Of a DNA stretch of 35,195 nt, positions 21,845 to 29,641 are shown one piece after another. This DNA comes from DATEZO01 sp035255485 (GTDB lineage Bacteria > Pseudomonadota > Gammaproteobacteria > Burkholderiales > Burkholderiaceae_D), in the NCBI GenBank assembly GCA_035255485.1, contig DATEZO010000008.1:1-35195 (forward strand), given 5' to 3'. Each line of letters opens with the position of its first letter. Position 1 is the stretch's first letter. The notes under the pieces were generated by a model. The model had not been told where the DNA came from. It saw nothing but the letters and a program-made list of their open reading frames with translations, and did not search any database. The translations under genes and the position numbers were made by a program.

Positions 21845-23623
21845 TCAGGAATGGAAAGGAAAGAGGGGCAGTGCGCCATCACGGCGTCGCAGGCACCCGT
21901 CAATTACACCGAATAACTGCTGTACTTCGGGCAATAAAAAGCCGAAATAGTAACATGCCGTTTGCCGCTTCTCACCGTAGAACACAGGATCCCGGGTCAG
22001 CCGCACCGTGGCTGCCCGCGCTGCCCGCAACCACAGCCAGGCAAGCGCGCAATGGCCGATCAGGCGCAGCATTTCTCCCGCTATCCGGAAAGGCGCTTGC
22101 GGATCGTCGACGCCGGCTGCGGCAATGGCCGGCACGACCCGCCTGATTCCCTGCACCAGGGCAGCAAGCGCGCCGGCATGCTCGGCCAGCTCGCCGACCT
22201 GCTCCGGCAGCACGGTCTGTTCAACTTGCGCGAGAAAGTTCTCCAGTCGCTCGCCGCCATCGCCGAGCACCTTGCGCATCAGCAGATCGATTGCCTGGAT
22301 TTCATTAGTACCCTCATAAATCATCGTCACACGGGCATCGCGCACATACTGTTCAATACCGGTCTCGCAAATGAAGCCGTGACCGCCAAACACCTGCAGC
22401 GCCTGGCTCGCGCCCAGGAAGCCCTGCTCGGTCAGCATGGCCTTGACGATCGGCGTGATCAAACCGACCTGCTCGTGCGCATCGCGGCGTATCCCTGCAT
22501 CCGGATGATGTTCGGCGATATCGAGCTGCAATCCGGCCCAGTAGGCGAGCATGCGACCGCCTTCGACACAGGCGCGCTGCGTCATCAACAGCCGCTGCAC
22601 GGCCGGATGCATCGCAATCGGATCGGCTGCCTCGTGTCGGCGCTCGACCGGACGGTTGATGGCCTTCATCTGCACCCGTTCCCTCGCATACGCAAGCGCA
22701 TTTTGATACGCCGTCTCGGCAATGCCCAGCCCCTGAAGTCCGACATGCAGTCGTGCCGCATTCATCATCACGAACATGGCATTCAACCCGCGGTGTGCTT
22801 CTCCGACCAGCCAGCCGGTCGCGCCGTCAAACTGCATGGCGCAGGTGGCGCTGCCGTGAATCCCCATCTTGTGTTCGATACCGGTGCAGGAAATCGCATT
22901 GCGAGCGCCATCCGGCAGGAATTTCGGCGCCAGAAACAGTGAAATGCCACGGCTGCCGGCTGGCGCATCCGGCAGGCGCGCCAGCACCAGATGCACGATA
23001 TTGGATGTCATATCCTGATCGCCGCCGGAAATGAAAATCTTGTTGCCCGTGATGCGGAAACTGCCATCCTCGACCGGTAGTGCCTTGCTGCGCAGCAGTC
23101 CGAGATCGCTGCCTGCATGCGGCTCGGTCAGGCACATCGTGGCCAACCATTCGCCACTGACAAGTTGCGACAGATAGCGTGCCTGAAGTTCTTTGCCGGC
23201 ATGCCGGGCCAGGCAGGTGTAGGCGCCGTGCAGCAACCCGGCATACATGGTCCAGCCATGGTTGGCCGCACTCAGCATTTCAAACAATCCACAATTGAGC
23301 ACGTGCGGCAACCCCTGGCCGCCGTGCTCCGGCGCACATGCCAGGGCCGGCCAGCCCGCTGAGCAAAATTGTCGATAGGCGTCGGCGAAACCAGGCGGCG
23401 TGCGCACTGCGCCATTCTCATGGATGCAACCGATGCGGTCGCCTGTGGCATTGAGCGGAAACAGAATGCCGGACGCAAAGCGACCCGCCTGTTCGCTCAC
23501 TTGCCGAATCAATTCGGCATCGACATATGCAAAGGCAGGCATGGCGTTGAATACGGCAGGTGCCTCCAGCAGGTCGGCCATGACAAACTGCATATCCTTG
23601 AGCGGCGGTGTGTATGACAGCAT
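21845..23623 (-). CDS. Acyl-CoA dehydrogenase, DmdC-like long form
   Basis: This is a 592-residue flavoprotein. The start LSYTPPLKDMQFVMADLLEA and the C-terminal extra domain are typical of the long acyl-CoA dehydrogenases often named 3-methylmercaptopropionyl-CoA dehydrogenase. FAD and substrate motifs include MCLTEPHAGSDLG and ITGNKIFISGGDQD. The catalytic base is Glu437 in MIYEGTNEIQ. In this cluster it probably desaturates the side chain of a phenylpropanoid-CoA or similar substrate. The ATG at 23623 fits the family N-terminus; the frame stays open to 23746. The 131-nt gap to the binding-protein gene holds repeated GCAAGG units. Confidence 0.9.
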   Translation of the reverse strand: MLSYTPPLKDMQFVMADLLEAPAVFNAMPAFAYVDAELIRQVSEQAGRFASGILFPLNATGDRIGCIHENGAVRTPPGFADAYRQFCSAGWPALACAPEHGGQGLPHVLNCGLFEMLSAANHGWTMYAGLLHGAYTCLARHAGKELQARYLSQLVSGEWLATMCLTEPHAGSDLGLLRSKALPVEDGSFRITGNKIFISGGDQDMTSNIVHLVLARLPDAPAGSRGISLFLAPKFLPDGARNAISCTGIEHKMGIHGSATCAMQFDGATGWLVGEAHRGLNAMFVMMNAARLHVGLQGLGIAETAYQNALAYARERVQMKAINRPVERRHEAADPIAMHPAVQRLLMTQRACVEGGRMLAYWAGLQLDIAEHHPDAGIRRDAHEQVGLITPIVKAMLTEQGFLGASQALQVFGGHGFICETGIEQYVRDARVTMIYEGTNEIQAIDLLMRKVLGDGGERLENFLAQVEQTVLPEQVGELAEHAGALAALVQGIRRVVPAIAAAGVDDPQAPFRIAGEMLRLIGHCALAWLWLRAARAATVRLTRDPVFYGEKRQTACYYFGFLLPEVQQLFGVIDGCLRRRDGALPLFPFHS

Positions 23624-23666
23624 GGTTTTGATCAATCGATAAGAGATGAATGCATGCGGATACCGT

Positions 23667-23722
23667 GCAAGGCAATCACGCCTTGCGAAGGCAAGGAGGC
23701 TTAACCAACCAGGACGCAAGGC
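23667..23722. repeat. Repeated GCAAGG units in the gap before the acyl-CoA dehydrogenase gene
   Basis: GCAAGGC occurs at 23667-23673 and 23716-23722, and GCAAGGA at 23691-23697, so three direct copies are spaced 24-25 nt. The inverted copy GCCTTGC at 23680-23686 can pair with either of the first two, giving two mutually exclusive hairpins. It might affect transcript processing or coupling between the two genes. Confidence 0.4.
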
Positions 23723-23754
23723 ACGTACTTGCTGATTCCCTCCCATGCAGATTG

Positions 23755-24900
23755 TCAGCGCAGGTCGGCGGATTTCCAGTTGCCGTTTTCGATGGTCAGC
23801 ATCATGCGCGAATTTGAACCCAGGCCAAAATGATCCGACGGCGTGAAATGGATCACCCCCTGCGTAATTGTGATGTTGCCGGTATTTTCGAGAGCATCCT
23901 TAAGCGCAGTGCGAAACGCCGGGGTGCCGGGCTTGCCCTTCTTGAGCGCTTCCGGCACCACCCGTTGCAGGATGATTTGCGCGTCAAAGATCGTCGCCGC
24001 GAATTGATTGCGGGTATTGGCGCCATACATTTTTTCGTAATTCTCGACAAAACTGACCGCGATTTTTTTGGAGGGATGGCTGTCGGGCAAAGCTTCGGGC
24101 AATACGGCCAGGCCTGATATGACAAAACTGCCTTCCACATCCTTGCCGCCAAGCCGGATCAGGTCGCGCGATGCGGCGCCGTGTGTCTGATAGATCTTGC
24201 CCTTGTAACCGCGCTCAATCAGGGTTTTATGCGGCAGTGCGGCGCCACTGCCGGATGCGGCAATAAGAATTGCATCAGGATTACTGGCAACGATCTTGAG
24301 GGCTTGCCCCGTGACGCTGGTGTCGGCGCGCGCAAAGCGTTCGGCTACTTTCAACTGGATGCCGAAATCCTTGGCCAACCGCGTGGAGTCCTTGAACCAG
24401 CTTTCACCGTAGGCATCAGCGTAGCCGAGAAATCCGAAATTCTTCACGCCAAGGGATTTCATGTGTTTGACAACACCGGTTGCCATGACTGGCATCGACT
24501 GCGGCAGACGGAAAGTCCAGCCGCCTTTGCCTTCCGGCAGTTCCACCGGCGATAGCGAAAGTTGCACCGTCTGCGTTTCTTCGGCCACACTGGAAATGGC
24601 GATGGCGGCGGGTGTCGCCACCGAGCCGATGATCACATCGACCTTGTCCTCGGAAGTGAATTTGCGCGCATTCTTGTTGGCTTGCGTCGGGTCGGTCGCA
24701 TCGTCCATCACGATCAGCCTGACTTTTTCCCCGCCGATTGTCTCCGGCCAGAAGGCCAGTCCATTCTTGGATGGGATGCCCAGGCCGGATGCGGGGCCGG
24801 TCAGCGGCAGGCTGATGCCAATCGTGAGTTCAGCGTGCACCTGATTTGCCATGAACAGCAAGGTGGCCGCCAGCATGGTCGTGCGGAATATCGTTTTCAT
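23755..24900 (-). CDS. ABC transporter substrate-binding protein (branched-chain amino acid / aromatic acid type)
   Basis: This 381-residue periplasmic protein has a signal peptide (MKTIFRTTMLAATLLFMANQVHA) and the LivJ-like Peripla_BP_6 fold: LTIGISLPLTGPASGLG, ARKFTSEDKVDVIIGSVATPAAIAIS, GFLGYADAYGESW and YGANTRNQFAATIFDAQIIL. GGAGACAA precedes the ATG at 24900. Binding proteins of this family in aromatic-acid clusters (for example CouP in Rhodopseudomonas) bind p-coumarate, ferulate and similar acids, so such a ligand is inferred. No permease or ATPase genes are next to it in this window, so the transporter partners must be encoded elsewhere. Confidence 0.9.
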   Translation of the reverse strand: MKTIFRTTMLAATLLFMANQVHAELTIGISLPLTGPASGLGIPSKNGLAFWPETIGGEKVRLIVMDDATDPTQANKNARKFTSEDKVDVIIGSVATPAAIAISSVAEETQTVQLSLSPVELPEGKGGWTFRLPQSMPVMATGVVKHMKSLGVKNFGFLGYADAYGESWFKDSTRLAKDFGIQLKVAERFARADTSVTGQALKIVASNPDAILIAASGSGAALPHKTLIERGYKGKIYQTHGAASRDLIRLGGKDVEGSFVISGLAVLPEALPDSHPSKKIAVSFVENYEKMYGANTRNQFAATIFDAQIILQRVVPEALKKGKPGTPAFRTALKDALENTGNITITQGVIHFTPSDHFGLGSNSRMMLTIENGNWKSADLR

Positions 24901-25003
24901 TATTGTCTCCATTTTTATGCGCAAGGTATCGACCAGCGGCGGCTTGTGCGCAATCACGCCGACGCGAAGAATGCGGGTCCTGCCTATATTTCATCGTGCC
25001 GGA

Positions 25004-26257
25004 TTAATATTGCGCTGCCGGATTTTCAACCAGCACGGCAATGCCTTGCCCACCGCCGACACATGCGGAGGAAATGCCGTAGCGCAAACCGCACCGGCGA
25101 ATTTCGCGGGCAACGGTAATCGTCAGCCTTACGCCGGTAGCGGCCAGCGGATGGCCAATGGCAATGGCACCGCCGTTGACATTCAGCCTGGAACGATCGA
25201 GGCCAAGCTCGCGCTCGACTGCAATCGTCTGCGCACTTTGGGCTTCATTGATTTCAAACCGTCCGATGTCATCCAGCGTGAGTCCCGCCTGCTCCAGCAG
25301 CAGGCGGATCGCCGGCGCCGGCCCGATCCCCATGATTTCCGGCGGCACGCCGATGGCAGCAACGGCGACTATTCGCGCCAGCGGCTTGCATCCTCGATTT
25401 TTTACATAGGCGCCCGAAGTGATGACCGCCGCCGCCGCGCCATCGACCAGCGCCGAACTGTTGCCGCCGGTCTGGACTCCGCCCGGATAGACGGGGCGCA
25501 GTTTCGCCAGCACCTCCACCGGCGATATGCGCGGGTGCGTATCCTGCGCGGCTTCGGACGCCTTGCCTGGCAACCTGATGCTACGCGTCCGGTAACCGGC
25601 CAGCTCGAATTGCTCGTTGATGACCGGCACGATCTCACCGGCATGGAATCCTTCCTGCTGCGCGCGCACTGCACATTCGAAGGAGCGCGCGGCGAATTCA
25701 TCTACCGCGTCACGCGTGATATCGTATTTTTTCGCCAGGTTTTCAGCAGTCTGGATCATCGAGATGCCAGGCGCCGGGTCAAGCAGTGCTTCCCACATGA
25801 AATCCTTGAATTCCACCGGCGCACCGAGCTTGAAGCCGGTACGATGCGTGAATGCGGCAATCGGGTTGCGCGTCATCGATTCCGTGCCGACTACCAGCGC
25901 AGCATCGGCGGCGCCGCTGGCAATTTGCTCGCCAGCCTGCCGGAACAGCTCGAACCCGGTGCCGCAGATGCGCTGCACCATGATCGCCGGCACTTCCAGC
26001 GGCACGCCGGCATACATGCCGATCAGCCGCGGCAGGAAATACTGATCGACGTCGCCCGGCGCCATGTTGCCGGCAATGACCGAACCGATGTCGGCAGCCG
26101 GCACATCGGTGCGCTTGAGCACTTCGCGCGCCACCTTGATGCCCATATCGGTGGGTGACAGCCCACTGAAGACGCCGCAATAATCGATCAATGGCGTGCG
26201 CACCCCATCGATCATCCATACATCATTGAAACTGGAGCAAAAACCTTTTCTTGTCAT
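25004..26257 (-). CDS. Acetyl-CoA acetyltransferase family thiolase
   Basis: This 417-residue thiolase has the acyl-accepting Cys98 in QRICGTGFE, His369 in GGAIAIGHPLAATG and the second catalytic Cys399 in SSACVGGGQG. In the ferulate clusters of pseudomonads the matching gene is aat, beta-ketothiolase. It would cleave the 3-ketoacyl-CoA formed from a C6-C3 acid to acetyl-CoA and an aromatic acyl-CoA. The ATG at 26257 overlaps the stop of the feruloyl-CoA synthase gene as ATGA, which implies translational coupling. The position of Cys98 fits a start at 26257. Confidence 0.9.
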   Translation of the reverse strand: MTRKGFCSSFNDVWMIDGVRTPLIDYCGVFSGLSPTDMGIKVAREVLKRTDVPAADIGSVIAGNMAPGDVDQYFLPRLIGMYAGVPLEVPAIMVQRICGTGFELFRQAGEQIASGAADAALVVGTESMTRNPIAAFTHRTGFKLGAPVEFKDFMWEALLDPAPGISMIQTAENLAKKYDITRDAVDEFAARSFECAVRAQQEGFHAGEIVPVINEQFELAGYRTRSIRLPGKASEAAQDTHPRISPVEVLAKLRPVYPGGVQTGGNSSALVDGAAAAVITSGAYVKNRGCKPLARIVAVAAIGVPPEIMGIGPAPAIRLLLEQAGLTLDDIGRFEINEAQSAQTIAVERELGLDRSRLNVNGGAIAIGHPLAATGVRLTITVAREIRRCGLRYGISSACVGGGQGIAVLVENPAAQY

Positions 26258-28116
26258 GACGATTTCCGGATATGTGAAGGATGGAGGATGGCAGCATCGG
26301 CGCCGCCGTACAGCGCGTCCACCAAGGCGGCGCGGTGAGTCAGCATGGCGCGCTGGTTGACCGAGCCCTTGTCGGTAATTTCCCCTTTATCGATGGAGGG
26401 CGCCTCGACCAGGATGATGGCGCGCGTCACGCGATTCGCGCTACCGGTGCCCTGTCCGTACAGCCGGTCCAGCAGGTTCTGGAACATGCTGCGCACCGGC
26501 GCCGCCGCCAGCACTTCGCTGGCAGGAGCGGCCGAACCGAGGCCGGCCAGCTGGCGGCACGGTTCCATATTGGGCAAAATCATCAGCCCGATTTCATTGC
26601 GATCATGGCCGGTCACGATGGCATCCTGCACGTAGGGCGCACCCTCGTGCACCACGCGGGAGCGCAACGGGCCAACGCTCACCCACGTGCCCGTGCACAG
26701 CTTGAAGTCTTCGGCGATGCGGCCGTCGAACATGAAACCCAGGTTCGGCACGGCGGAATTGAACCATTTCACCGCATCGCCGGAACAGAAAAATCCATCC
26801 TCGTCGAATGCTTCCCGGGTCTGTTCCGGCGACCGCCAGTAGCCCGGCGTGATATTCGGGCCGCGATAGCGCAATTCCTGCTTGTCGCCGCTGACAGCGA
26901 GCTTGATTTCGAGCCCGGGCGCCGGTACGCCGATCTGGCCGGCCCGCACATTGGGCTGCAGGATATACAGCGCGCCAGGCGCGGATTCGGTCATGCCCAT
27001 GGCGCAGGTCATGACGATACGCTCGCCACACGTTATTTCCGCAATCGCATGCAACTGGTCCCATACCGGCTGGGCCAATGCCGCACCGGCAAAAAACTGC
27101 ATTTTCAGGCGGCTGTGGAAATTGTTCCGCAGTTTTTCATCGGTTTCCAGCGCACGGGCAATTTCTTCCCACCCCTTGGGCACATTGAAATAGATGGTAG
27201 GTGCGATTTCACGCAGGTTTGCCAGCGTCGCACCCATCAGTTGGGGGCTGGGCTTGCCCTCGTCGATGTACATGGTGCCACCGTTGTACAGCGTGATTCC
27301 GACATTATGGTTGCCTCCGAAAGTATGGTTCCAGGGCAGCCAGTCAAGCAGCACCGGCGGCTCGTCAGCGAGGAAAGGCCAGCATTGCAGGATCATTTGC
27401 TGGTTGCTGCATAACATCCGCTCGGTGTTGATGACCGCTTTCGGCTGCTTGGTTGAACCCGACGTGAACAAGAACTTGGCGATCGTATCCGGGCCGGTGG
27501 ATGCCCGCGCAGCATCGATTTCCGCCGTAACCGGTGTGCTGTCGAGCAGGGAAAAAAGCGTGGCCTGGCGATCGGAGGGCGGCGCTTCGGTTACAACAAA
27601 CTCCACATCATCCGGCACCACCGCGCGTACTGCGCGCGCGAATTTTTCGCCGTTGGACGCAAATATCAATCCCGGCGTCAATGTGCCGACTACGTGCCTG
27701 AGCTTGTCATAGTCCTGTGAAACCAGCGAATAGGCAGGGGAGATCGGTGCATAAGGAATGCCGGCATATTGACAGCCCAGCGCCAGCATTGCGTGCTCCA
27801 GATCGTTATCGGACAGGATCACGACCGGGCGCTCGGGAGATAATCCGCGATTCAGCAAACCCTGGCCAATACGCCGGGCGCTCGCCAGCGCCTCGGCATA
27901 GCTGATATGCCGCCAGTTGCCGGTGCCATCGCGCTTCGCCATGAAACTGCGCTGCGGCGCATGTTCGGCCCAGTGCAACAGCCGGTCCGTCATGCGGGGC
28001 GGGTAGGCATTCAGCGGCTGGGATGTCGTGACACGGGTATTGCCATTCTTGTCCTGGGTTACATCGACGCTATCGTCGCCGAACCGGATGCTGCGGTACT
28101 GTGGCCCTGCATTCAT
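26254..28116 (-). CDS. fcs: Feruloyl-CoA synthase
   Basis: This 620-residue ATP-dependent acyl-CoA ligase is in the adenylate-forming family. The N-terminus YRSIRFGDDSVDVTQDKNG and YPPRMTDRLLHWAEHAPQ are characteristic of feruloyl-CoA synthases as I remember them. The phosphate-binding loop is LFTSGSTKQPKAV; LDWLPWNHTFGGNHN, CAMGMTESAPGALY and GPNITPGYWRSPEQT follow. It would activate ferulate, p-coumarate or caffeate to the CoA thioester. GGAGACAAGC directly precedes the ATG at 28116. The last codons overlap the thiolase start. Substrate specificity within the hydroxycinnamates cannot be read from sequence. Confidence 0.88.
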   Translation of the reverse strand: MNAGPQYRSIRFGDDSVDVTQDKNGNTRVTTSQPLNAYPPRMTDRLLHWAEHAPQRSFMAKRDGTGNWRHISYAEALASARRIGQGLLNRGLSPERPVVILSDNDLEHAMLALGCQYAGIPYAPISPAYSLVSQDYDKLRHVVGTLTPGLIFASNGEKFARAVRAVVPDDVEFVVTEAPPSDRQATLFSLLDSTPVTAEIDAARASTGPDTIAKFLFTSGSTKQPKAVINTERMLCSNQQMILQCWPFLADEPPVLLDWLPWNHTFGGNHNVGITLYNGGTMYIDEGKPSPQLMGATLANLREIAPTIYFNVPKGWEEIARALETDEKLRNNFHSRLKMQFFAGAALAQPVWDQLHAIAEITCGERIVMTCAMGMTESAPGALYILQPNVRAGQIGVPAPGLEIKLAVSGDKQELRYRGPNITPGYWRSPEQTREAFDEDGFFCSGDAVKWFNSAVPNLGFMFDGRIAEDFKLCTGTWVSVGPLRSRVVHEGAPYVQDAIVTGHDRNEIGLMILPNMEPCRQLAGLGSAAPASEVLAAAPVRSMFQNLLDRLYGQGTGSANRVTRAIILVEAPSIDKGEITDKGSVNQRAMLTHRAALVDALYGGADAAILHPSHIRKSS

Positions 28117-28160
28117 GCTTGTCTCCTGACATTTTTCTTGTTTGCATGCTTCGTATTTTT

Positions 28161-28248
28161 CAATGTCGATGCTCTAGCGTGCCTGGCAAAATGGCGCTTG
28201 CGTCGTTATGTCTCTCCCTATTGCCGACACACCCTGCCATCGACATTG
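28161..28248. repeat. 11-bp inverted repeat between crotonase and fcs genes
   Basis: CAATGTCGATG (28161-28171) and CATCGACATTG (28238-28248) are exact reverse complements separated by 66 nt, within the 143-nt gap upstream of fcs. Both halves could be protein sites or ends of a long hairpin in the operon messenger. Confidence 0.4.
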
Positions 28249-28259
28249 CGTACAGGCCA

Positions 28260-29045
28260 TTAGGGGCCAGCGTGTACCTTATTGATCTTGTGGTCCAGAA
28301 ATGCGCTCAGACGTTCCTGGGTTTGCGAATCGCTGTGCGCCACCGCGGCCATCAGCGATTCGGTAATCATGCCATCCTGGATCGTCTGGTCGGCGATGCG
28401 CGGCAAGACATGCAGTACGGCGTAGTTGGTCATCGGGGCGTTGCCGGCAACGCGTTGCGCCAGTTGCAAGGCTTTTTGCAGACCTTCGCCAGGCCCGACC
28501 AGATAATGCGATATGCCGGCCTCATGTCCTTCCTGCGCCTTCAGCACGCGGCCGGTGAGCAGCATGTCGGTCATGCGCGAAACGCCAATCAGGCGGGAAA
28601 TACGCACCGAACCGCCGCCGCCGACGAACAGCCCGCGCTGCCCTTCCGGCAATGCATAAAAAGCGGATTCCTCGGCCACCCGGATATGCGCCGCGCTTGC
28701 CAGTTCAAGGCCGCCGCCGATCACCGCCCCGCGCAATACGGCAATCACCGGCACGCGGCCAAAGGCAATGCGCTCGAACGCGGCATGCCACATGCGCGAG
28801 TGATGCATGCTGTCAGGAGTGCTGCGATCGCGCATTTCAGACAGGTCCAGGCCGGCGCAGAAATGCTCGCCTGCCGAGTGCAGCACCACTACCTTGATGT
28901 CGGCAGGCAGCGTTTCGAAACAGGTGCGGATTTCCTCGATCAATTCATCATTCAGCGCATTGCGTTTTATCGGTCGGGCAATGGCAACCTTCGCGATGTG
29001 ACCGATCCGTTCGATGTTCAAGTATTTGTGTTCGTCTTTATTCAT
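28260..29045 (-). CDS. Enoyl-CoA hydratase/isomerase (crotonase) family protein
   Basis: This 261-residue crotonase has KVAIARPIKRNALNDELIEE, the oxyanion-hole segments HFCAGLDLSEM and VIGGGLELASAAHIRV, and YALPEGQRGLFVGGGG carrying a candidate catalytic Glu. In hydroxycinnamate clusters the crotonase (ech) hydrates feruloyl-CoA and may cleave it to vanillin. This sequence does not look close to the remembered Pseudomonas hydratase-lyase, so plain hydration for a beta-oxidation route is as likely. The ATG at 29045 fits the family; an extension to 29099 is open. It is the first gene of the cluster, downstream of an AT-rich promoter. Confidence 0.87.
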   Translation of the reverse strand: MNKDEHKYLNIERIGHIAKVAIARPIKRNALNDELIEEIRTCFETLPADIKVVVLHSAGEHFCAGLDLSEMRDRSTPDSMHHSRMWHAAFERIAFGRVPVIAVLRGAVIGGGLELASAAHIRVAEESAFYALPEGQRGLFVGGGGSVRISRLIGVSRMTDMLLTGRVLKAQEGHEAGISHYLVGPGEGLQKALQLAQRVAGNAPMTNYAVLHVLPRIADQTIQDGMITESLMAAVAHSDSQTQERLSAFLDHKINKVHAGP

Positions 29046-29111
29046 ATGATTGGCTGTGCCTGCGCAAGAGGTTGGGTCTTTCCTGAAATTAATTAACAAA
29101 TATAATTGTTA

Positions 29112-29141
29112 TACTTTATAAGTAATATTTTTGGCCGTCAA
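29112..29141 (-). promoter_or_regulatory. Crotonase operon promoter with palindrome over the -10
   Basis: On the minus strand TTGACG (29141-29136) and TAAAGT (29118-29113) are spaced by 17 nt. The -10 lies inside the palindrome TACTTTATAAGTA (29112-29124; 5-bp arms around TAT). A MarR-type dimer binding there would block the promoter, which fits the regulator encoded at the end of the operon. Confidence 0.5.
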
Positions 29142-29264
29142 GCTCCCATTTCCAAATTAATCGGTTGCGGCAATCGCCGCCGGGAAGAGCACATTTGCGC
29201 TGCCGCACTCAAGCAACGGGCGTCAAGCCGGGATGAGTGCAGTCAACGGCTCGGAATCATGGAA

Positions 29265-29526
29265 TGAAGAGAGGGGCGCGAAGGCGCAATACCGCTGTGT
29301 ATCGGTAACGTGAATGCGGCGGCCGAGCCGTTTCGATCGATCGCCCATGTCGTGCCGGATGGCATGAAGCGGCTGCTGGCGCTGGCTGCCAGCGCCGGGC
29401 AATGGCGGCGCAACGCTTGGCGCTTGACGTCGGTGCGCTGGCTGCCGGCAGGCGCTTCGCCCCCACTCTGCCGCCGCCTCTCCATGCGCGCATCGTGGGC
29501 GCATCGCGAACATCACGCCGCGATGC
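29265..29526 (+). pseudogene. Decayed fragment of the metalloprotease gene 3' end
   Basis: The plus strand aligns by eye with the last 230 or so nt of the metalloprotease gene (about 21070-21301). Shared stretches include TATCGGT, GCCGAACCGTTT versus GCCGAGCCGTTT, TCCATGTCG versus CCCATGTCG, GCCGGACGGCA versus GCCGGATGGCA, GCGCAACGCTTG, GTGCGCTG, GCGCGCATCGTG and the run CACGCCGCGATGC against TACGCCGTGATGC at the stop. Several indels break the reading frame, and no upstream part of the gene is present. It is a relic of a duplication or of a lost paralogue. Confidence 0.8.
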
Positions 29527-29641
29527 ATATCTGGCGGGAGTATATTTGAAAATGCATTAATATGCGCAATGAAATTGCGGCAGCTTAAAAATACACTATG
29601 CAGTATATAAACCGGTAAATCCCGCTCGGCAGCGCGAAAAA

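Larger units (their letters stand above)
29046..29641. other. 596-nt intergenic region between fmt and the crotonase gene
   Basis: The region holds the crotonase promoter (about 29112-29141), a stretch without recognisable features (29150-29264), a decayed copy of the metalloprotease gene 3' end (29265-29526), and an AT-rich tail beyond the fmt stop. Near 29587-29608 a small imperfect hairpin next to an A-run could serve as a weak minus-strand terminator for fmt. Confidence 0.5.

Noticed and set aside
24851..26158. Plus-strand open frame of 435 codons opposite the thiolase
   Set aside because: No family signature; the minus strand carries all thiolase catalytic motifs.
29223..29549. Short open frames on both strands between fmt and the crotonase gene
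   Set aside because: They fall in the relic of the metalloprotease gene and have no start signals; the alignment to the intact gene explains the region.
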